From: Streptomyces sp. NBC_01235
GTDB lineage: Bacteria; Actinomycetota; Actinomycetes; Streptomycetales; Streptomycetaceae
DNA: 64,000 bases
Reading direction: 5' to 3'
Assembly (NCBI RefSeq): GCF_035989285.1
Contig: NZ_CP108513.1
Location: 3,348,001 to 3,412,000, forward strand
Shown here: piece by piece, positions 46,747 through 55,167 of the stretch
Layout of the letters: each line of letters begins with the position of its first letter
Numbering within the stretch: the stretch's first letter is position 1
Translations under genes and position numbers: made by a program
The notes under the pieces: model-generated
The model's input: only the letters and a program-made list of their open reading frames with translations
Databases searched by the model: none
What the model was told of the DNA's origin: nothing

Positions 46747-48690
46747 GTGGACACGACCCTTCAGGACCCTCTGGTCGGGCAGGTGCTCGACGGCCGGTAT
46801 CGCGTCGAGGCGCGGATCGCGGTCGGCGGGATGGCCACGGTCTACCGGGCCGTGGACACCCGCCTGGACCGCGTGCTCGCGCTCAAGGTGATGCACCCGG
46901 GGCTCGCCGCCGACGGGGCGTTCGTCGAGCGGTTCATCCGGGAGGCGAAGTCCGTAGCCCGGCTCGCACACCCGAATGTCGTTCAGGTGTTCGACCAGGG
47001 TGCCGATGGGTCGTACGTCTATCTCGCCATGGAGTACATCGCCGGCTGCACGCTGCGTGACGTGCTGCGTGAGCGGGGGGCGCTGCAGCCGCGGGCCGCG
47101 CTCGACATCCTGGAGCCCGTGCTCGCCGCATTGGGCGCCGCGCACCGGGCCGGGTTCGTGCACCGGGACATGAAGCCCGAGAACGTGCTCATAGGGGATG
47201 ACGGCCGGGTCAAGGTCGCCGACTTCGGGCTGGTGCGGTCCGTGGACACCGTGACCAGTACCACCGGTGCCGTCCTCGGGACCGTCGCCTATCTCGCTCC
47301 CGAGCAGATCGAGCAGCCCGGTGCCGCCGATCCCCGCGTCGACGTGTACGCGTGCGGGGTCGTGCTCTACGAGATGCTCACCGGCGAGAAGCCGCACGAC
47401 GGGGACTCCCCCGCGATCGTGCTCTACAAGCACCTCCACGAGGACGTGCCGCCGCCGTCGGCCGTCGTCCCCGGAATGCCGTTCGAGCTGGACGAGCTGG
47501 TCGCCGCCGCCACCGCCCGCACTCCCGACGTCCGGCCGTACGACGCCGTCGCGCTGCTCGGGCAGGTGCGGGAGGCGCGCGCCCCGCTCACCGAGGACCA
47601 GTTGGACGCGCTGCCGCCGCAGGCCGTCTCCGCCGGACACGACATCGCCGAGGACCGGACGAGTGTGATCCCGCGCTCGCTGACGGTGCCGCGGCCGCTG
47701 CCCGTCAACGAGGACGACCCCGCCGACGACGAGGCCGCCCTCAACCAGACCTCCCGCTTCCAGAGCCCGCCGCCCCCGCCCTCCCGGCGCCGTTCCGTGC
47801 GGCGGCCGGGGCGCGGGGTGCTCGCGCTCGTCACCGTCGTCCTGTTGGTGCTCGGCGTGGGCGCGGGCGTCTGGTACATCAACTCCGGGCAGTTCACCAA
47901 GGTCCCGGCGGTGCTGACGCAGAAGGAGGCCGACGCCAGGAAGCGCCTGGAGGCGGCCGGGATCGAGGTCGGCAAGGTCCAGCACGAGTACAGCGACACC
48001 GTCAAGCGCGGCACCGTCATGGACACGGACCCCGAGCCGGGCGCCCGCATCCGCAAGCACGACTCCGTGACGCTCACCGTCTCCGACGGCCCCGAGATGG
48101 TGAAGGTGCCGGACGTCAAGGGCTCCCGGCTGGACAAGGCCGAGAAGCTGTTGAAGACGGACGGCCTGGAGCCGGGCCTGGTCACCAAGGCGTTCAGCAA
48201 GGACGTCATCAAGGGCTTCGTGATCAGCACGGACCCGGAGGCGGGCACACAGCGCCGCGCGGGCACCGCGGTCTCCATCGTCGTCAGCAAGGGCAGTCCG
48301 ATCGACGTGCCGGACGTCACCGGCGAGGACCTGGAGGACGCCAAGGCCGAGCTGGAGGAGGCCGGACTGAAGGTGAAGGTCTCCGCCGACGAGGTCAACT
48401 CCGAGTTCGACAAGGGCCAGGTCGCGGCCCAGACTCCGGCCGCGGACAGCGAGGCCGCCGACGGCGACACGGTGACGCTGACCCTGTCCAAGGGGCCGGA
48501 GATGGTCGAGGTCCCGGACGTGGTGGGGGCGAGCGTCGACGACGCGAAGTCGCTCCTCGAACAGTCCGGGTTCGAGGTCAAGGAGGACCGTGGACTGCTC
48601 GGCCTGTTCGGCGACACCGTGAAGAAGCAGTCCGTGGACGCCGGCGACATGGCGCCCAAGGGGTCGACGATCACGATCACCATCCGGTGA
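46747..48690 (+). CDS. PASTA-domain Ser/Thr protein kinase
   Basis: 647 residues, membrane receptor kinase. Hanks-type kinase domain 17-275: ATP lysine K47 (ALKVM), catalytic HRDMKPEN (D141, N146), DFG (D159-F160-G161). Membrane segment about 355-378, then four external PASTA repeats (each about 65 residues, starting VPAV, VPDVKGS, VPDVTGE, VPDVVGA), which bind muropeptides or lipid II in PknB-type kinases. Its position beside an Rv2175c homologue and a DAHP synthase matches mycobacterial pknL. Start either GTG 46747 (leaderless -10) or GTG 46726 (GGAGG). Confidence 0.95.
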   Translation: MDTTLQDPLVGQVLDGRYRVEARIAVGGMATVYRAVDTRLDRVLALKVMHPGLAADGAFVERFIREAKSVARLAHPNVVQVFDQGADGSYVYLAMEYIAGCTLRDVLRERGALQPRAALDILEPVLAALGAAHRAGFVHRDMKPENVLIGDDGRVKVADFGLVRSVDTVTSTTGAVLGTVAYLAPEQIEQPGAADPRVDVYACGVVLYEMLTGEKPHDGDSPAIVLYKHLHEDVPPPSAVVPGMPFELDELVAAATARTPDVRPYDAVALLGQVREARAPLTEDQLDALPPQAVSAGHDIAEDRTSVIPRSLTVPRPLPVNEDDPADDEAALNQTSRFQSPPPPPSRRRSVRRPGRGVLALVTVVLLVLGVGAGVWYINSGQFTKVPAVLTQKEADARKRLEAAGIEVGKVQHEYSDTVKRGTVMDTDPEPGARIRKHDSVTLTVSDGPEMVKVPDVKGSRLDKAEKLLKTDGLEPGLVTKAFSKDVIKGFVISTDPEAGTQRRAGTAVSIVVSKGSPIDVPDVTGEDLEDAKAELEEAGLKVKVSADEVNSEFDKGQVAAQTPAADSEAADGDTVTLTLSKGPEMVEVPDVVGASVDDAKSLLEQSGFEVKEDRGLLGLFGDTVKKQSVDAGDMAPKGSTITITIR

Positions 48691-48724
48691 CCGGCGGGGC
48701 AGCCGGGCATGACACCCTGAACGG

Positions 48725-49603
48725 GTGAGTCCTGAAGCCCCCTTCCCCTCCCGCAACCCCGTCGGCGGTCACGTCCCCGTGGCCGGCGGTCTGCACGACG
48801 TGGGCATGTCCTACGCCCACGACCTCAAGGCCGAGACGGTCCAGGTGTTCGTCGCCAACCCACGCGGCTGGGCCACGCCCGTCGGGAACCCGCGGCAGGA
48901 CGAGGCATTCCGGGAGGCGTGCGCGGCGGAGTCGGTTCCGGCGTACGTGCACGCGCCCTACCTGATCAACTTCGGCTCGCACACCGAGGCCACGGTGGAG
49001 AAGTCGGTGGAGTCGCTGCGGCACTCGCTGCGCCGCGGGCGGGAGATCGGCGCGCTGGGTGTGGTCGTGCACACGGGAAGCGCGACGGGCGGGCGGGAGC
49101 GGTCCGTGGCGCTCAAGCAGGTGCGCGAGTACCTGCTGCCGCTGCTGGACGAGCTGACCCACGACGACGACCCGTTCCTGCTGCTGGAGTCCACGGCGGG
49201 GCAGGGCGCCTCGCTCTGCTCCCGGACCTGGGACTTCGGGCCGTACTTCGAGGCGCTGGACGCCCATCCCAGGCTGGGCGTCTGTCTCGACACCTGCCAC
49301 ATCTTCGCCGCCGGGCACGATCTGACCGGCCCGGCCGGCATGCACCAGACCCTGGACCTGCTGGTGGACACGGTCGGCGAGGGCCGGCTGAAGCTGATCC
49401 ACGCCAACGACTCCAAGGACGTGGTCGGCGCCCACAAGGACCGGCACGAGAACATCGGCTCCGGCCACATCGGCGAGGACCCGTTCCGCGCCCTGATGAC
49501 CCACCCTGCGACCGCGGGCGTCCCGCTGATCATCGAGACGCCCGGCGGCAAGGAGGGGCACGCGGCGGACGTGGAGCGGCTGAAGAAGCTGCGGGACGGC
49601 TGA
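48725..49603 (+). CDS. nfo: Endonuclease IV (AP endonuclease)
   Basis: 292 residues, TIM-barrel zinc enzyme that cuts 5' of abasic sites. Metal-ligand motifs are in order HAPYLIN, VVHTGS, LLESTAG, LGVCLDTCHIFAAGHDL, LIHANDSK, DRHENIGSGHIG and PLIIETPGG. GTG start 34 bases after the kinase. Its stop is one base from the stop of the converging sulfite-oxidase-like gene. Confidence 0.94.
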   Translation: MSPEAPFPSRNPVGGHVPVAGGLHDVGMSYAHDLKAETVQVFVANPRGWATPVGNPRQDEAFREACAAESVPAYVHAPYLINFGSHTEATVEKSVESLRHSLRRGREIGALGVVVHTGSATGGRERSVALKQVREYLLPLLDELTHDDDPFLLLESTAGQGASLCSRTWDFGPYFEALDAHPRLGVCLDTCHIFAAGHDLTGPAGMHQTLDLLVDTVGEGRLKLIHANDSKDVVGAHKDRHENIGSGHIGEDPFRALMTHPATAGVPLIIETPGGKEGHAADVERLKKLRDG

Positions 49604-49604
49604 G

Positions 49605-50237
49605 TCAGAGTTCCGGGCCGTCCCCCGGCCCCTCCTGGTACGAGTAGCGCTGCTCCCGCCAGGGGTCGCCGATGTTGTGGTAACCGCGCTCCTCCCAGAA
49701 GCCGCGGCGGTCGGCGGTCATGTACTCGACGCCGCGGACCCACTTGGGGCCCTTCCAGGCGTAGAGGTGCGGGACGACCAGGCGGAGCGGGAAGCCGTGT
49801 TCGGCGGTGAGCAGTTCGCCGTCCTTGTGGGTGGCGAAGATCGTGCCCTCGGCGGCGAAGTCGGACAGGCGCAGGTTGGAGCTGAACCCGTACTCGGCCC
49901 ACACCATCACATGGGTGACGTTCGGGGCGGGCGGCGCGATCTCCAGGATCGTCCGGGCCGGGATCCCGCCCCACTCGGCGCCGAGCATGCTGAACTTCGT
50001 CACGCAGTGCAGATCGGCCATGACGGACGTGTACGGAAGGGCCGTGAACTCCTCGTGGTTCCAGCAGCGCTTCTCGCCGTCGGCGGTGGCGCCGAAGACC
50101 CTGAACTCCCACCGTTCGGGCCGGAACTTTGGCACCGGACCGTAGTGCGTGACCGGCCAGCCCCGCTGCAGTCGCTGTCCCGGCGGAAGCTCGGACACCG
50201 CTTCTCCTCCAGATTCGCGCTCCACCGGATGACCCAT
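49605..50237 (-). CDS. Sulfite-oxidase-like molybdopterin-dependent oxidoreductase
   Basis: 210 residues, single oxidoreductase molybdopterin domain. The conserved Cys that ligates Mo is in DLHCVTKFSMLGAEWGGI; WVRGVEYM and PLRLVVPHLYAWKGPKWV motifs also match. No signal peptide or haem domain, so it is a cytoplasmic relative of MsrP/YedY. ATG 50237 chosen for family length; the divergent gap to bfr is 185 bases. Confidence 0.9.
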   Translation of the reverse strand: MGHPVERESGGEAVSELPPGQRLQRGWPVTHYGPVPKFRPERWEFRVFGATADGEKRCWNHEEFTALPYTSVMADLHCVTKFSMLGAEWGGIPARTILEIAPPAPNVTHVMVWAEYGFSSNLRLSDFAAEGTIFATHKDGELLTAEHGFPLRLVVPHLYAWKGPKWVRGVEYMTADRRGFWEERGYHNIGDPWREQRYSYQEGPGDGPEL

Positions 50238-50310
50238 GACTCCATCCTGACAGACCCCGGACGGTGCACATGACCAGCCATGACCGGCCATATCCCGAAT
50301 CGGGCAACTG

Positions 50311-50348
50311 TTACTAAGCATGCACTAACTTACTAAGTACGCACTTAC
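50311..50348. repeat. Two 19-base tandem repeats upstream of bfr
   Basis: 50311-50329 and 50330-50348, 16/19 identical, each beginning TTACTAAG. They include the 11-base palindrome ACTTACTAAGT across the join. AT-rich against the local background and placed about 75 bases before bfr, so probably a regulator site. Confidence 0.6.
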
Positions 50349-50422
50349 TGGACGATCTTCGACACCGGTGCAATCATGCGGCGGCAACCTCCCCGATTCC
50401 CCACGTGGAAGGAGCCTCTGCG

Positions 50423-50902
50423 ATGCAGGGCGACCCCGAGGTCATCGAGTTCCTCAATGAGCAGCTCACCGGCGAGCTCACCGCGATCAACCAGTACTTC
50501 CTCCACGCCAAGATGCAGGAGAACTTCGGCTGGACGAAGCTCGCGAAGTACACGCGGCACGAGTCGTTCGACGAGATGAAGCACGCAGAGGTCCTCACCG
50601 ACCGGATCCTGTTCCTCGATGGGCTGCCGAACTACCAGCGGCTGTTCCATGTGCGCGTCGGGCAGACGGTCAAGGAGATGTTCGAGGCCGACCGGCAGAT
50701 CGAGGTCGAGGCGATCGACCGTCTGAAGCGGGGCATCAAGGTGATGCGCGAAAAGGGCGACATCACGTCCGCGAACATCTTCGAGTCGATCCTCGAGGAC
50801 GAGGAACACCACATCGACTACCTCGACACGCAGCTGGAGCTGTTGGAGAAGCTCGGCGAGGCGCTCTACCTGGCGCAGCTGATCGAGCAGCCGGAGAGCT
50901 GA
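50423..50902 (+). CDS. bfr: Bacterioferritin
   Basis: 159 residues, four-helix bundle iron store. Ferroxidase ligands fall at the E. coli positions: E18, E51, H54, E94, E127 and H130; M52 is the haem ligand. ATG start with GGAAGGAG 8 bases upstream. Divergent partner bfd lies downstream on the other strand. Confidence 0.98.
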   Translation: MQGDPEVIEFLNEQLTGELTAINQYFLHAKMQENFGWTKLAKYTRHESFDEMKHAEVLTDRILFLDGLPNYQRLFHVRVGQTVKEMFEADRQIEVEAIDRLKRGIKVMREKGDITSANIFESILEDEEHHIDYLDTQLELLEKLGEALYLAQLIEQPES

Positions 50903-50916
50903 CCGCTCCCGGAGAG

Positions 50917-51150
50917 CTAGGCCGCTTCGTCGAGCTCGGCGAGTTCGGCCAGAACCGGCCCGCCCCGGTCGGCGAGGTCCCGGCGCGGGTGGGCGCCCCG
51001 GCCGAGGATCGCCTGGATCCGGCGGACGCACGAGCCGCAGTCCGTGCCGGCCTTGCAGGCGGAGGCAACCTGGCGGGGTGTGCAGGCTCCGTTGTCCGCA
51101 TGCTGCTGGACCTGCGCCTCGGTCACACCGAAGCAGCTGCAGACGAACAC
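50917..51150 (-). CDS. bfd: Bacterioferritin-associated [2Fe-2S] ferredoxin
   Basis: 77 residues, BFD-like fold with cluster cysteines C4, C6, C38 and C41 (FVCSCFG and GTDCGSC). Releases iron from Bfr by electron transfer. The C-terminal 28 residues are an extra acidic stretch. GTG start with GGGAGGTGG. An iron box lies 27 bases upstream, so it is induced when iron is scarce. Converges on bfr. Confidence 0.93.
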   Translation of the reverse strand: MFVCSCFGVTEAQVQQHADNGACTPRQVASACKAGTDCGSCVRRIQAILGRGAHPRRDLADRGGPVLAELAELDEAA

Positions 51151-51176
51151 GCGGATCCACCTCCCGCCGAGATCAA

Positions 51177-51195
51177 TAAGGCTAACCTAACCTTA
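51177..51195 (-). promoter_or_regulatory. Iron box (DmdR/IdeR operator) of bfd
   Basis: TAAGGCTAACCTAACCTTA matches the 19-base DtxR/IdeR/DmdR consensus TTAGGTTAGGCTAACCTAA at 14 of 19 positions. It overlaps the expected bfd promoter, fitting Fe-dependent repression. Confidence 0.8.
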
Positions 51196-51219
51196 CCCGG
51201 CGCTCAGAGGCAGCAAAAG

Positions 51220-51261
51220 TGGAGTGGGGCGCGGATCGTATGTGATCCGCGCCCCACTCCA
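51220..51261 (-). terminator. aroH terminator
   Basis: 18-bp perfect stem (51220-51237, 51244-51261) with a 6-base loop, followed on the minus strand by CTTTTG. Follows the aroH stop by 23 bases. Confidence 0.9.
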
Positions 51262-51284
51262 TGTGCTGGTAACAGGCAAACCCG

Positions 51285-52637
51285 TCACTGGTCCCTGTAC
51301 ATCTCCGCCACGAGGAACGCCAGGTCAAGGGACTGGCTGCGGTTCAGACGCGGGTCGCAGGCCGTCTCGTAGCGCTGGTGGAGGTCGTCGACGAAGATCT
51401 CGTCGCCGCCGCCCACGCACTCGGTGACGTCGTCACCGGTGAGCTCCACGTGGATGCCGCCCGGGTGGGTGCCCAGACTCTTGTGGACCTCGAAGAAGCC
51501 CTTGACCTCGTCCAGCACGTCGTCGAAGCGCCGGGTCTTGTGACCCGAGGCCGCCTCGAAGGTGTTGCCGTGCATCGGGTCGGTCACCCAGGCCACGGTC
51601 GCGCCCGAGGCGGTGACCTTCTCGACCAGCTCCGGCAGCTTGTCGCGGACCTTGTCGGCGCCCATGCGGACGATGAAGGTCAGCCGGCCCGGTTCCCGGT
51701 CGGGGTCGAGGCGCTCGATGTACTGCAGCGCCTCCTCGGCCGTGGTCGTCGGACCGAGCTTGATGCCGATCGGGTTGCGGATCTTCGAGGCGAACTCGAT
51801 GTGCGCGTGGTCCAGCTGCCGGGTGCGCTCACCGATCCACACCATGTGCGCCGAGACGTCGTACAGCCTCCCCGTACGGGAGTCGACCCGGGTCAGCGCG
51901 GACTCGTAGTCCAGCAGCAGCGCCTCGTGCGAGGAGTAGAACTCGACCGTCTTGAACTCCTCCGGGTCGACCCCGCAGGCGTGCATGAAGGTCAGCGCCT
52001 GGTCGATCTCGCGGGCGAGCTGCTCGTAACGCTGGCCGGAGGGGGACGACTTCACGAAGTCCTGATTCCAGGCGTGCACCTGGCGCAGGTCGGCGTAGCC
52101 GCCGGTGGAGAAGGCGCGCACCAGGTTGAGCGTGGAGGCGGACGCGTTGTACATCCGCTTCAGGCGCTCGGGGTCCGGGATGCGGGCCGCCTCGTTGAAG
52201 TCGAAGCCGTTGACCGAGTCGCCCCGGTACGTCGGCAGCGTCACGCCGTCGCGGGTCTCGGTGCCCTTGGAGCGCGGCTTGGAGTACTGGCCGGCGATAC
52301 GGCCGACCTTGACGACCGGCACCGAGGCCGCGTACGTCAGCACCGCGCCCATCTGCAGCAGCGTCTTCAGCTTGTTGCGGATGTGGTCGGCCGACACCGC
52401 GTCGAAGGCCTCGGCGCAGTCGCCGCCCTGGAGGAGGAACGCCTCTCCCTTGGCGACGGCCGCCATCCGGGCGCGCAGCTGATCGCACTCGCCCGCGAAG
52501 ACGAGCGGAGGATACGACTCCAGCTCCGCAACGACTGCGCGCAGAGCCTCGGTGTCGGGGTACTCGGGCTGCTGCGCCGCGGGCAGGTCTCGCCAGGTGT
52601 TGCCAGCGCTCGCGCTGGTCTTAGCGTTCACGGTCAC
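51285..52637 (-). CDS. aroH: Class II (plant-type) DAHP synthase
   Basis: 450 residues. Condenses PEP and erythrose 4-phosphate, the first step of the shikimate pathway. Class II features: metal/PEP motif QGGDCAEAF, VVKVGRIAGQYSKPRSK, EFYSSHEALLLDYE, WIGERTRQLDHAHIEF, KLGPTTT, VTDPMHGNT and HVELTGDDVTECVGG. GTG start at 52637 (MTVNAKTSASAGNTW) with a -10 TAATGT 7 bases upstream. Divergent from the trp leader, so aromatic-acid synthesis genes share one control region. Confidence 0.97.
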   Translation of the reverse strand: MTVNAKTSASAGNTWRDLPAAQQPEYPDTEALRAVVAELESYPPLVFAGECDQLRARMAAVAKGEAFLLQGGDCAEAFDAVSADHIRNKLKTLLQMGAVLTYAASVPVVKVGRIAGQYSKPRSKGTETRDGVTLPTYRGDSVNGFDFNEAARIPDPERLKRMYNASASTLNLVRAFSTGGYADLRQVHAWNQDFVKSSPSGQRYEQLAREIDQALTFMHACGVDPEEFKTVEFYSSHEALLLDYESALTRVDSRTGRLYDVSAHMVWIGERTRQLDHAHIEFASKIRNPIGIKLGPTTTAEEALQYIERLDPDREPGRLTFIVRMGADKVRDKLPELVEKVTASGATVAWVTDPMHGNTFEAASGHKTRRFDDVLDEVKGFFEVHKSLGTHPGGIHVELTGDDVTECVGGGDEIFVDDLHQRYETACDPRLNRSQSLDLAFLVAEMYRDQ

Positions 52638-52644
52638 GCCCTCA

Positions 52645-52650
52645 ACATTA
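52645..52650 (-). promoter_or_regulatory. -10 box 7 bases before aroH
   Basis: TAATGT, then TGAGGGC, then the aroH GTG. Leaderless layout, though TGAGGGC could also act as a weak ribosome site for a longer mRNA. Confidence 0.5.
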
Positions 52651-52683
52651 CGGGGTCGTGTCGAGTCGTTTTCGCCCGGCTCG

Positions 52684-52712
52684 ACAGGTGAGACGCACCC
52701 ACGCTCACCTGT
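52684..52712. promoter_or_regulatory. Inverted repeat between aroH and trpL
   Basis: ACAGGTGAG (52684-52692) and CTCACCTGT (52704-52712), perfect 9-bp arms 11 bases apart, midway in the 107-base divergent gap and touching the trpL -35 region. Candidate operator for a shared aromatic regulator. Confidence 0.5.
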
Positions 52713-52731
52713 GGACGCGAGGGTCATGGGG

Positions 52732-52737
52732 TAGGGT
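52732..52737 (+). promoter_or_regulatory. -10 box of the trp leader
   Basis: TAGGGT, 7 bases before the trpL ATG at 52745, with only a poor -35 (near 52709). Leaderless start. Confidence 0.55.
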
Positions 52738-52744
52738 GCGCCTC

Positions 52745-52813
52745 ATGTTCGCGCTTTCGACCCAGAACCCGACCCAGAACTGGTGGTGGACCGCTCATCC
52801 GGCGGCCCACTGA
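52745..52813 (+). CDS. trpL: trp operon leader peptide
   Basis: 22 codons, MFALSTQNPTQNWWWTAHPAAH, with three adjacent Trp codons at residues 13-15 (52781-52789). Short, ends 102 bases before the anthranilate synthase gene, and is followed by a terminator hairpin, so ribosome stalling at the Trp codons should sense charged tRNA-Trp. The Trp codons fall in a GTGG-CCGC / GCGG-CCAC pairing segment that can act as the pause hairpin. Such leaders are known upstream of streptomycete trpE genes. Confidence 0.93.
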   Translation: MFALSTQNPTQNWWWTAHPAAH

Positions 52814-52834
52814 CTGCGCGTACGCAAGACTTCG

Positions 52835-52861
52835 CGAAGGCCGCCCGAGGGGCGGCCTTCG
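52835..52861 (+). terminator. trp attenuator hairpin
   Basis: 12-bp perfect stem (52835-52846, 52850-52861) with a GAG loop, followed by GCGTTTGTC. Sits 21 bases past the leader peptide stop and 55 bases before the structural gene. Confidence 0.85.
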
Positions 52862-52915
52862 GCGTTTGTCGGGGTCCGTTCCTCTCCACCTCCCAGCGAG
52901 AAGGAACACGGACCC

Positions 52916-54796
52916 ATGCAGCTGCTCGACCTGCTCGACGATCCCCGCCCGTTCGCCCTGCTCCGCCGCCGCACCCCCGGACACGACGAGAACACGGTCG
53001 AGGTGTTCCTCGGCCCGGTCTCCTCCTGCGACCGCCTCGCCGACCTCCCCGACGAGGGTCTGGCGCTCATCCCCTTCCGGCAGATCCGCGAGCGCGGCTT
53101 CGACGTCCGCGACGACGGGACGCCGCTCGCGGTGCTGCGGCCCGAGGAGACCTACGCGATCCCGCTCGCCGACGCCCTCGCGCAGCTGCCCGCGCACGAC
53201 GTCCACGTCCGGGGCGGCGGCTTCGACGTGGCCGACGAGGAGTACGCGGAGATCGTCGGGCGGGTCCTGCGGGACGAGATCGGGCGGGGCGAGGGCGCGA
53301 ACTTCGTGATCCGGCGGACGTACGAGGGTGCGATCCCGGGGTTCGGCCGGGCCGACGCGCTCGCATTGTTCCGGCGGTTGCTGGAGGGCGAGCGGGGCGC
53401 GTACTGGACGTTCGTCGTGCACACCGGGGACCGGACGCTGGTCGGGGCCAGCCCCGAGGTGCACGTCCGTATGTCGGGCGGCACGGTCGTCATGAACCCG
53501 ATCAGCGGGACGTACCGGTATCCGGCCCAGGGGCCGTCGCCGGAGCATCTGCTGGACTTCCTCGCCGACGGCAAGGAGATCGAGGAGCTGTCGATGGTCG
53601 TCGACGAGGAGCTCAAGATGATGTGCACCGTCGGCGACATGGGCGGGGTGGTGATCGGCCCCCGCCTGAAGGAGATGGCGCATCTCGCGCACACCGAGTA
53701 CGAGCTGCGCGGGAAGTCCTCGCTGGACGTGCGGGAAGTACTGAAGGAGACCATGTTCGCGGCGACCGTCACCGGCTCGCCCGTGCAGAACGCCTGCCGG
53801 GTCATCGAGCGATACGAGCCTCTCGGGCGGGACGGTGTCGGGCGGGGCTACTACGCGGGTGCGCTGGCGCTGCTCGGCCGCGACTCCGGCGGCGCCCAGA
53901 CCCTCGACTCCCCCATCCTCATCCGGACCGCCGACATCGATGCGGCCGGGCGGCTGCGGGTGCCGGTCGGCGCCACGCTGGTGAGGGGCTCGGACCCGGC
54001 GGGCGAGGTCGCGGAGACGCACGCGAAGGCGGCCGGGGTACTGGCGGCTCTGGGCGTACGGCCGGGCAGGCCCCGGCAGGAGCACACCCGCCCCCTGCTG
54101 GCCGACGACCCACGGGTACGGGCCGCGCTGGACGGGCGCAGGGCCTCGCTGGCGCCGTTCTGGCTGCGGATGCAGGAGCGGACGGAGGAACTGACCGGGC
54201 ACGCGCTCGTCGTCGACGGCGAGGACACCTTCACGGCGATGCTCGCGCACATGCTGCGGTCGAGCGGCCTCGAGGTGAGCGTGCGGCGGTACGACGAGCC
54301 CGGGCTGCGGGAGGCGGTACTCGCGCACGAGGGGCCGCTCGTGCTGGGCCCCGGTCCCGGTGACCCGTCCGACCTCGCCGATCCGAAGATGCGGTTCCTG
54401 CGGGAGCTGACCGCCCGCGTCCTGCGGGAGCACCGCCACGGCGTCCTCGGGGTCTGCCTCGGGCACGAGCTGATCGCGGCGGAGCTGGGGCTGGACATCG
54501 TCCGCAAGGAGGTGCCGTATCAGGGGGCGCAGACGGCGGTGGACCTGTTCGGGCGGGAGGAGACCGTCGGGTTCTACAACAGCTTCGTGGCGCGGTGCGA
54601 CGACGAGGCTCTGCGGGAGCTGGCCGCGCACGCAGTGGAGGTCAGCCGGGCCGCGAACGGGGAGGTGCACGCGATGCGGGGGCCCGGGTTCGCGGGCGTG
54701 CAGTTCCATCCGGAGTCGGTGCTGACGTTGAACGGGGCTGCCGTCGTACGGGAGTTGGTGGCCCAGGTGCGCGCAACGCACCTGCGCGCCCAATAG
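52916..54796 (+). CDS. trpE: Fused anthranilate synthase (TrpE-TrpG)
   Basis: 626 residues: TrpE-type chorismate domain (1-405) with NPISGTYRYP, GDMGGVVIGPRLKEMAHLAHTEYELRGKS, SPVQNACRVIERYEPLGRDGVGRGYYAGALAL; then a class I glutamine amidotransferase (about 425-620) with nucleophile C514 (GVCLGHE), H598 and E600 (FHPES). The fused form occurs in several streptomycetes, some for primary metabolism and some as PhzE-like enzymes of secondary metabolism. The trp attenuator upstream argues for primary Trp synthesis or Trp-responsive supply. ATG start with GAAGGA. Confidence 0.95.
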   Translation: MQLLDLLDDPRPFALLRRRTPGHDENTVEVFLGPVSSCDRLADLPDEGLALIPFRQIRERGFDVRDDGTPLAVLRPEETYAIPLADALAQLPAHDVHVRGGGFDVADEEYAEIVGRVLRDEIGRGEGANFVIRRTYEGAIPGFGRADALALFRRLLEGERGAYWTFVVHTGDRTLVGASPEVHVRMSGGTVVMNPISGTYRYPAQGPSPEHLLDFLADGKEIEELSMVVDEELKMMCTVGDMGGVVIGPRLKEMAHLAHTEYELRGKSSLDVREVLKETMFAATVTGSPVQNACRVIERYEPLGRDGVGRGYYAGALALLGRDSGGAQTLDSPILIRTADIDAAGRLRVPVGATLVRGSDPAGEVAETHAKAAGVLAALGVRPGRPRQEHTRPLLADDPRVRAALDGRRASLAPFWLRMQERTEELTGHALVVDGEDTFTAMLAHMLRSSGLEVSVRRYDEPGLREAVLAHEGPLVLGPGPGDPSDLADPKMRFLRELTARVLREHRHGVLGVCLGHELIAAELGLDIVRKEVPYQGAQTAVDLFGREETVGFYNSFVARCDDEALRELAAHAVEVSRAANGEVHAMRGPGFAGVQFHPESVLTLNGAAVVRELVAQVRATHLRAQ

Positions 54797-54991
54797 TTCG
54801 GCCGACCGACACGCCCGCCTCCGCGTACGGCTGCGGATCGACGGCGTCGATGGCGATCGGAGCGTACGACGTCCGGCAGCGGGAGGCCGCCACGGCGCAG
54901 ACCTGCTGCTGCTCGGCGAGGGTGTCCATGGTGCGGCGGATGCCGTCCTCCCTCTTGAGGGGGTTGGTCCGAGGACGAGCCGAGGACCGGG
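54797..54991. other. Gap between trpE and its terminator
   Basis: About 195 bases with no gene I can support. A leftward open frame of 95 codons (54929-54642) overlaps the trpE end; its N-terminal part (MDTLAEQQQVCAVAASRC) is not GC-shadow-like, but no ribosome site or family match backs it. Confidence 0.3.
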
Positions 54992-55030
54992 CCGTCGCGG
55001 GGCAGGGTGCCGCACACTGCCCCGCGACGG
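54992..55030. terminator. Terminator between trpE and the response regulator
   Basis: 14-bp perfect stem CCGTCGCGGGGCAG / CTGCCCCGCGACGG with an 11-base loop. Serves both converging genes. Confidence 0.8.
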
Positions 55031-55167
55031 CGGGCGGCGGGGATGTCGAGGCGGACCGACCTGCCGCCGAGGGGACCCCGCCGGCCGTCGAAGCGCCGGT
55101 CAGTGCTCCGGCGCGCGGGGACGAGTCCCTTCGCCGTGAGTCACGAGGGGTCGGTGTCGTGTGCGCC

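Noticed and set aside
54642..54929. Leftward 95-codon open frame after trpE (MDTLAEQQQVC...)
   Set aside because: Overlaps the trpE end by 155 bases, has no close ribosome site and matches no family I know.
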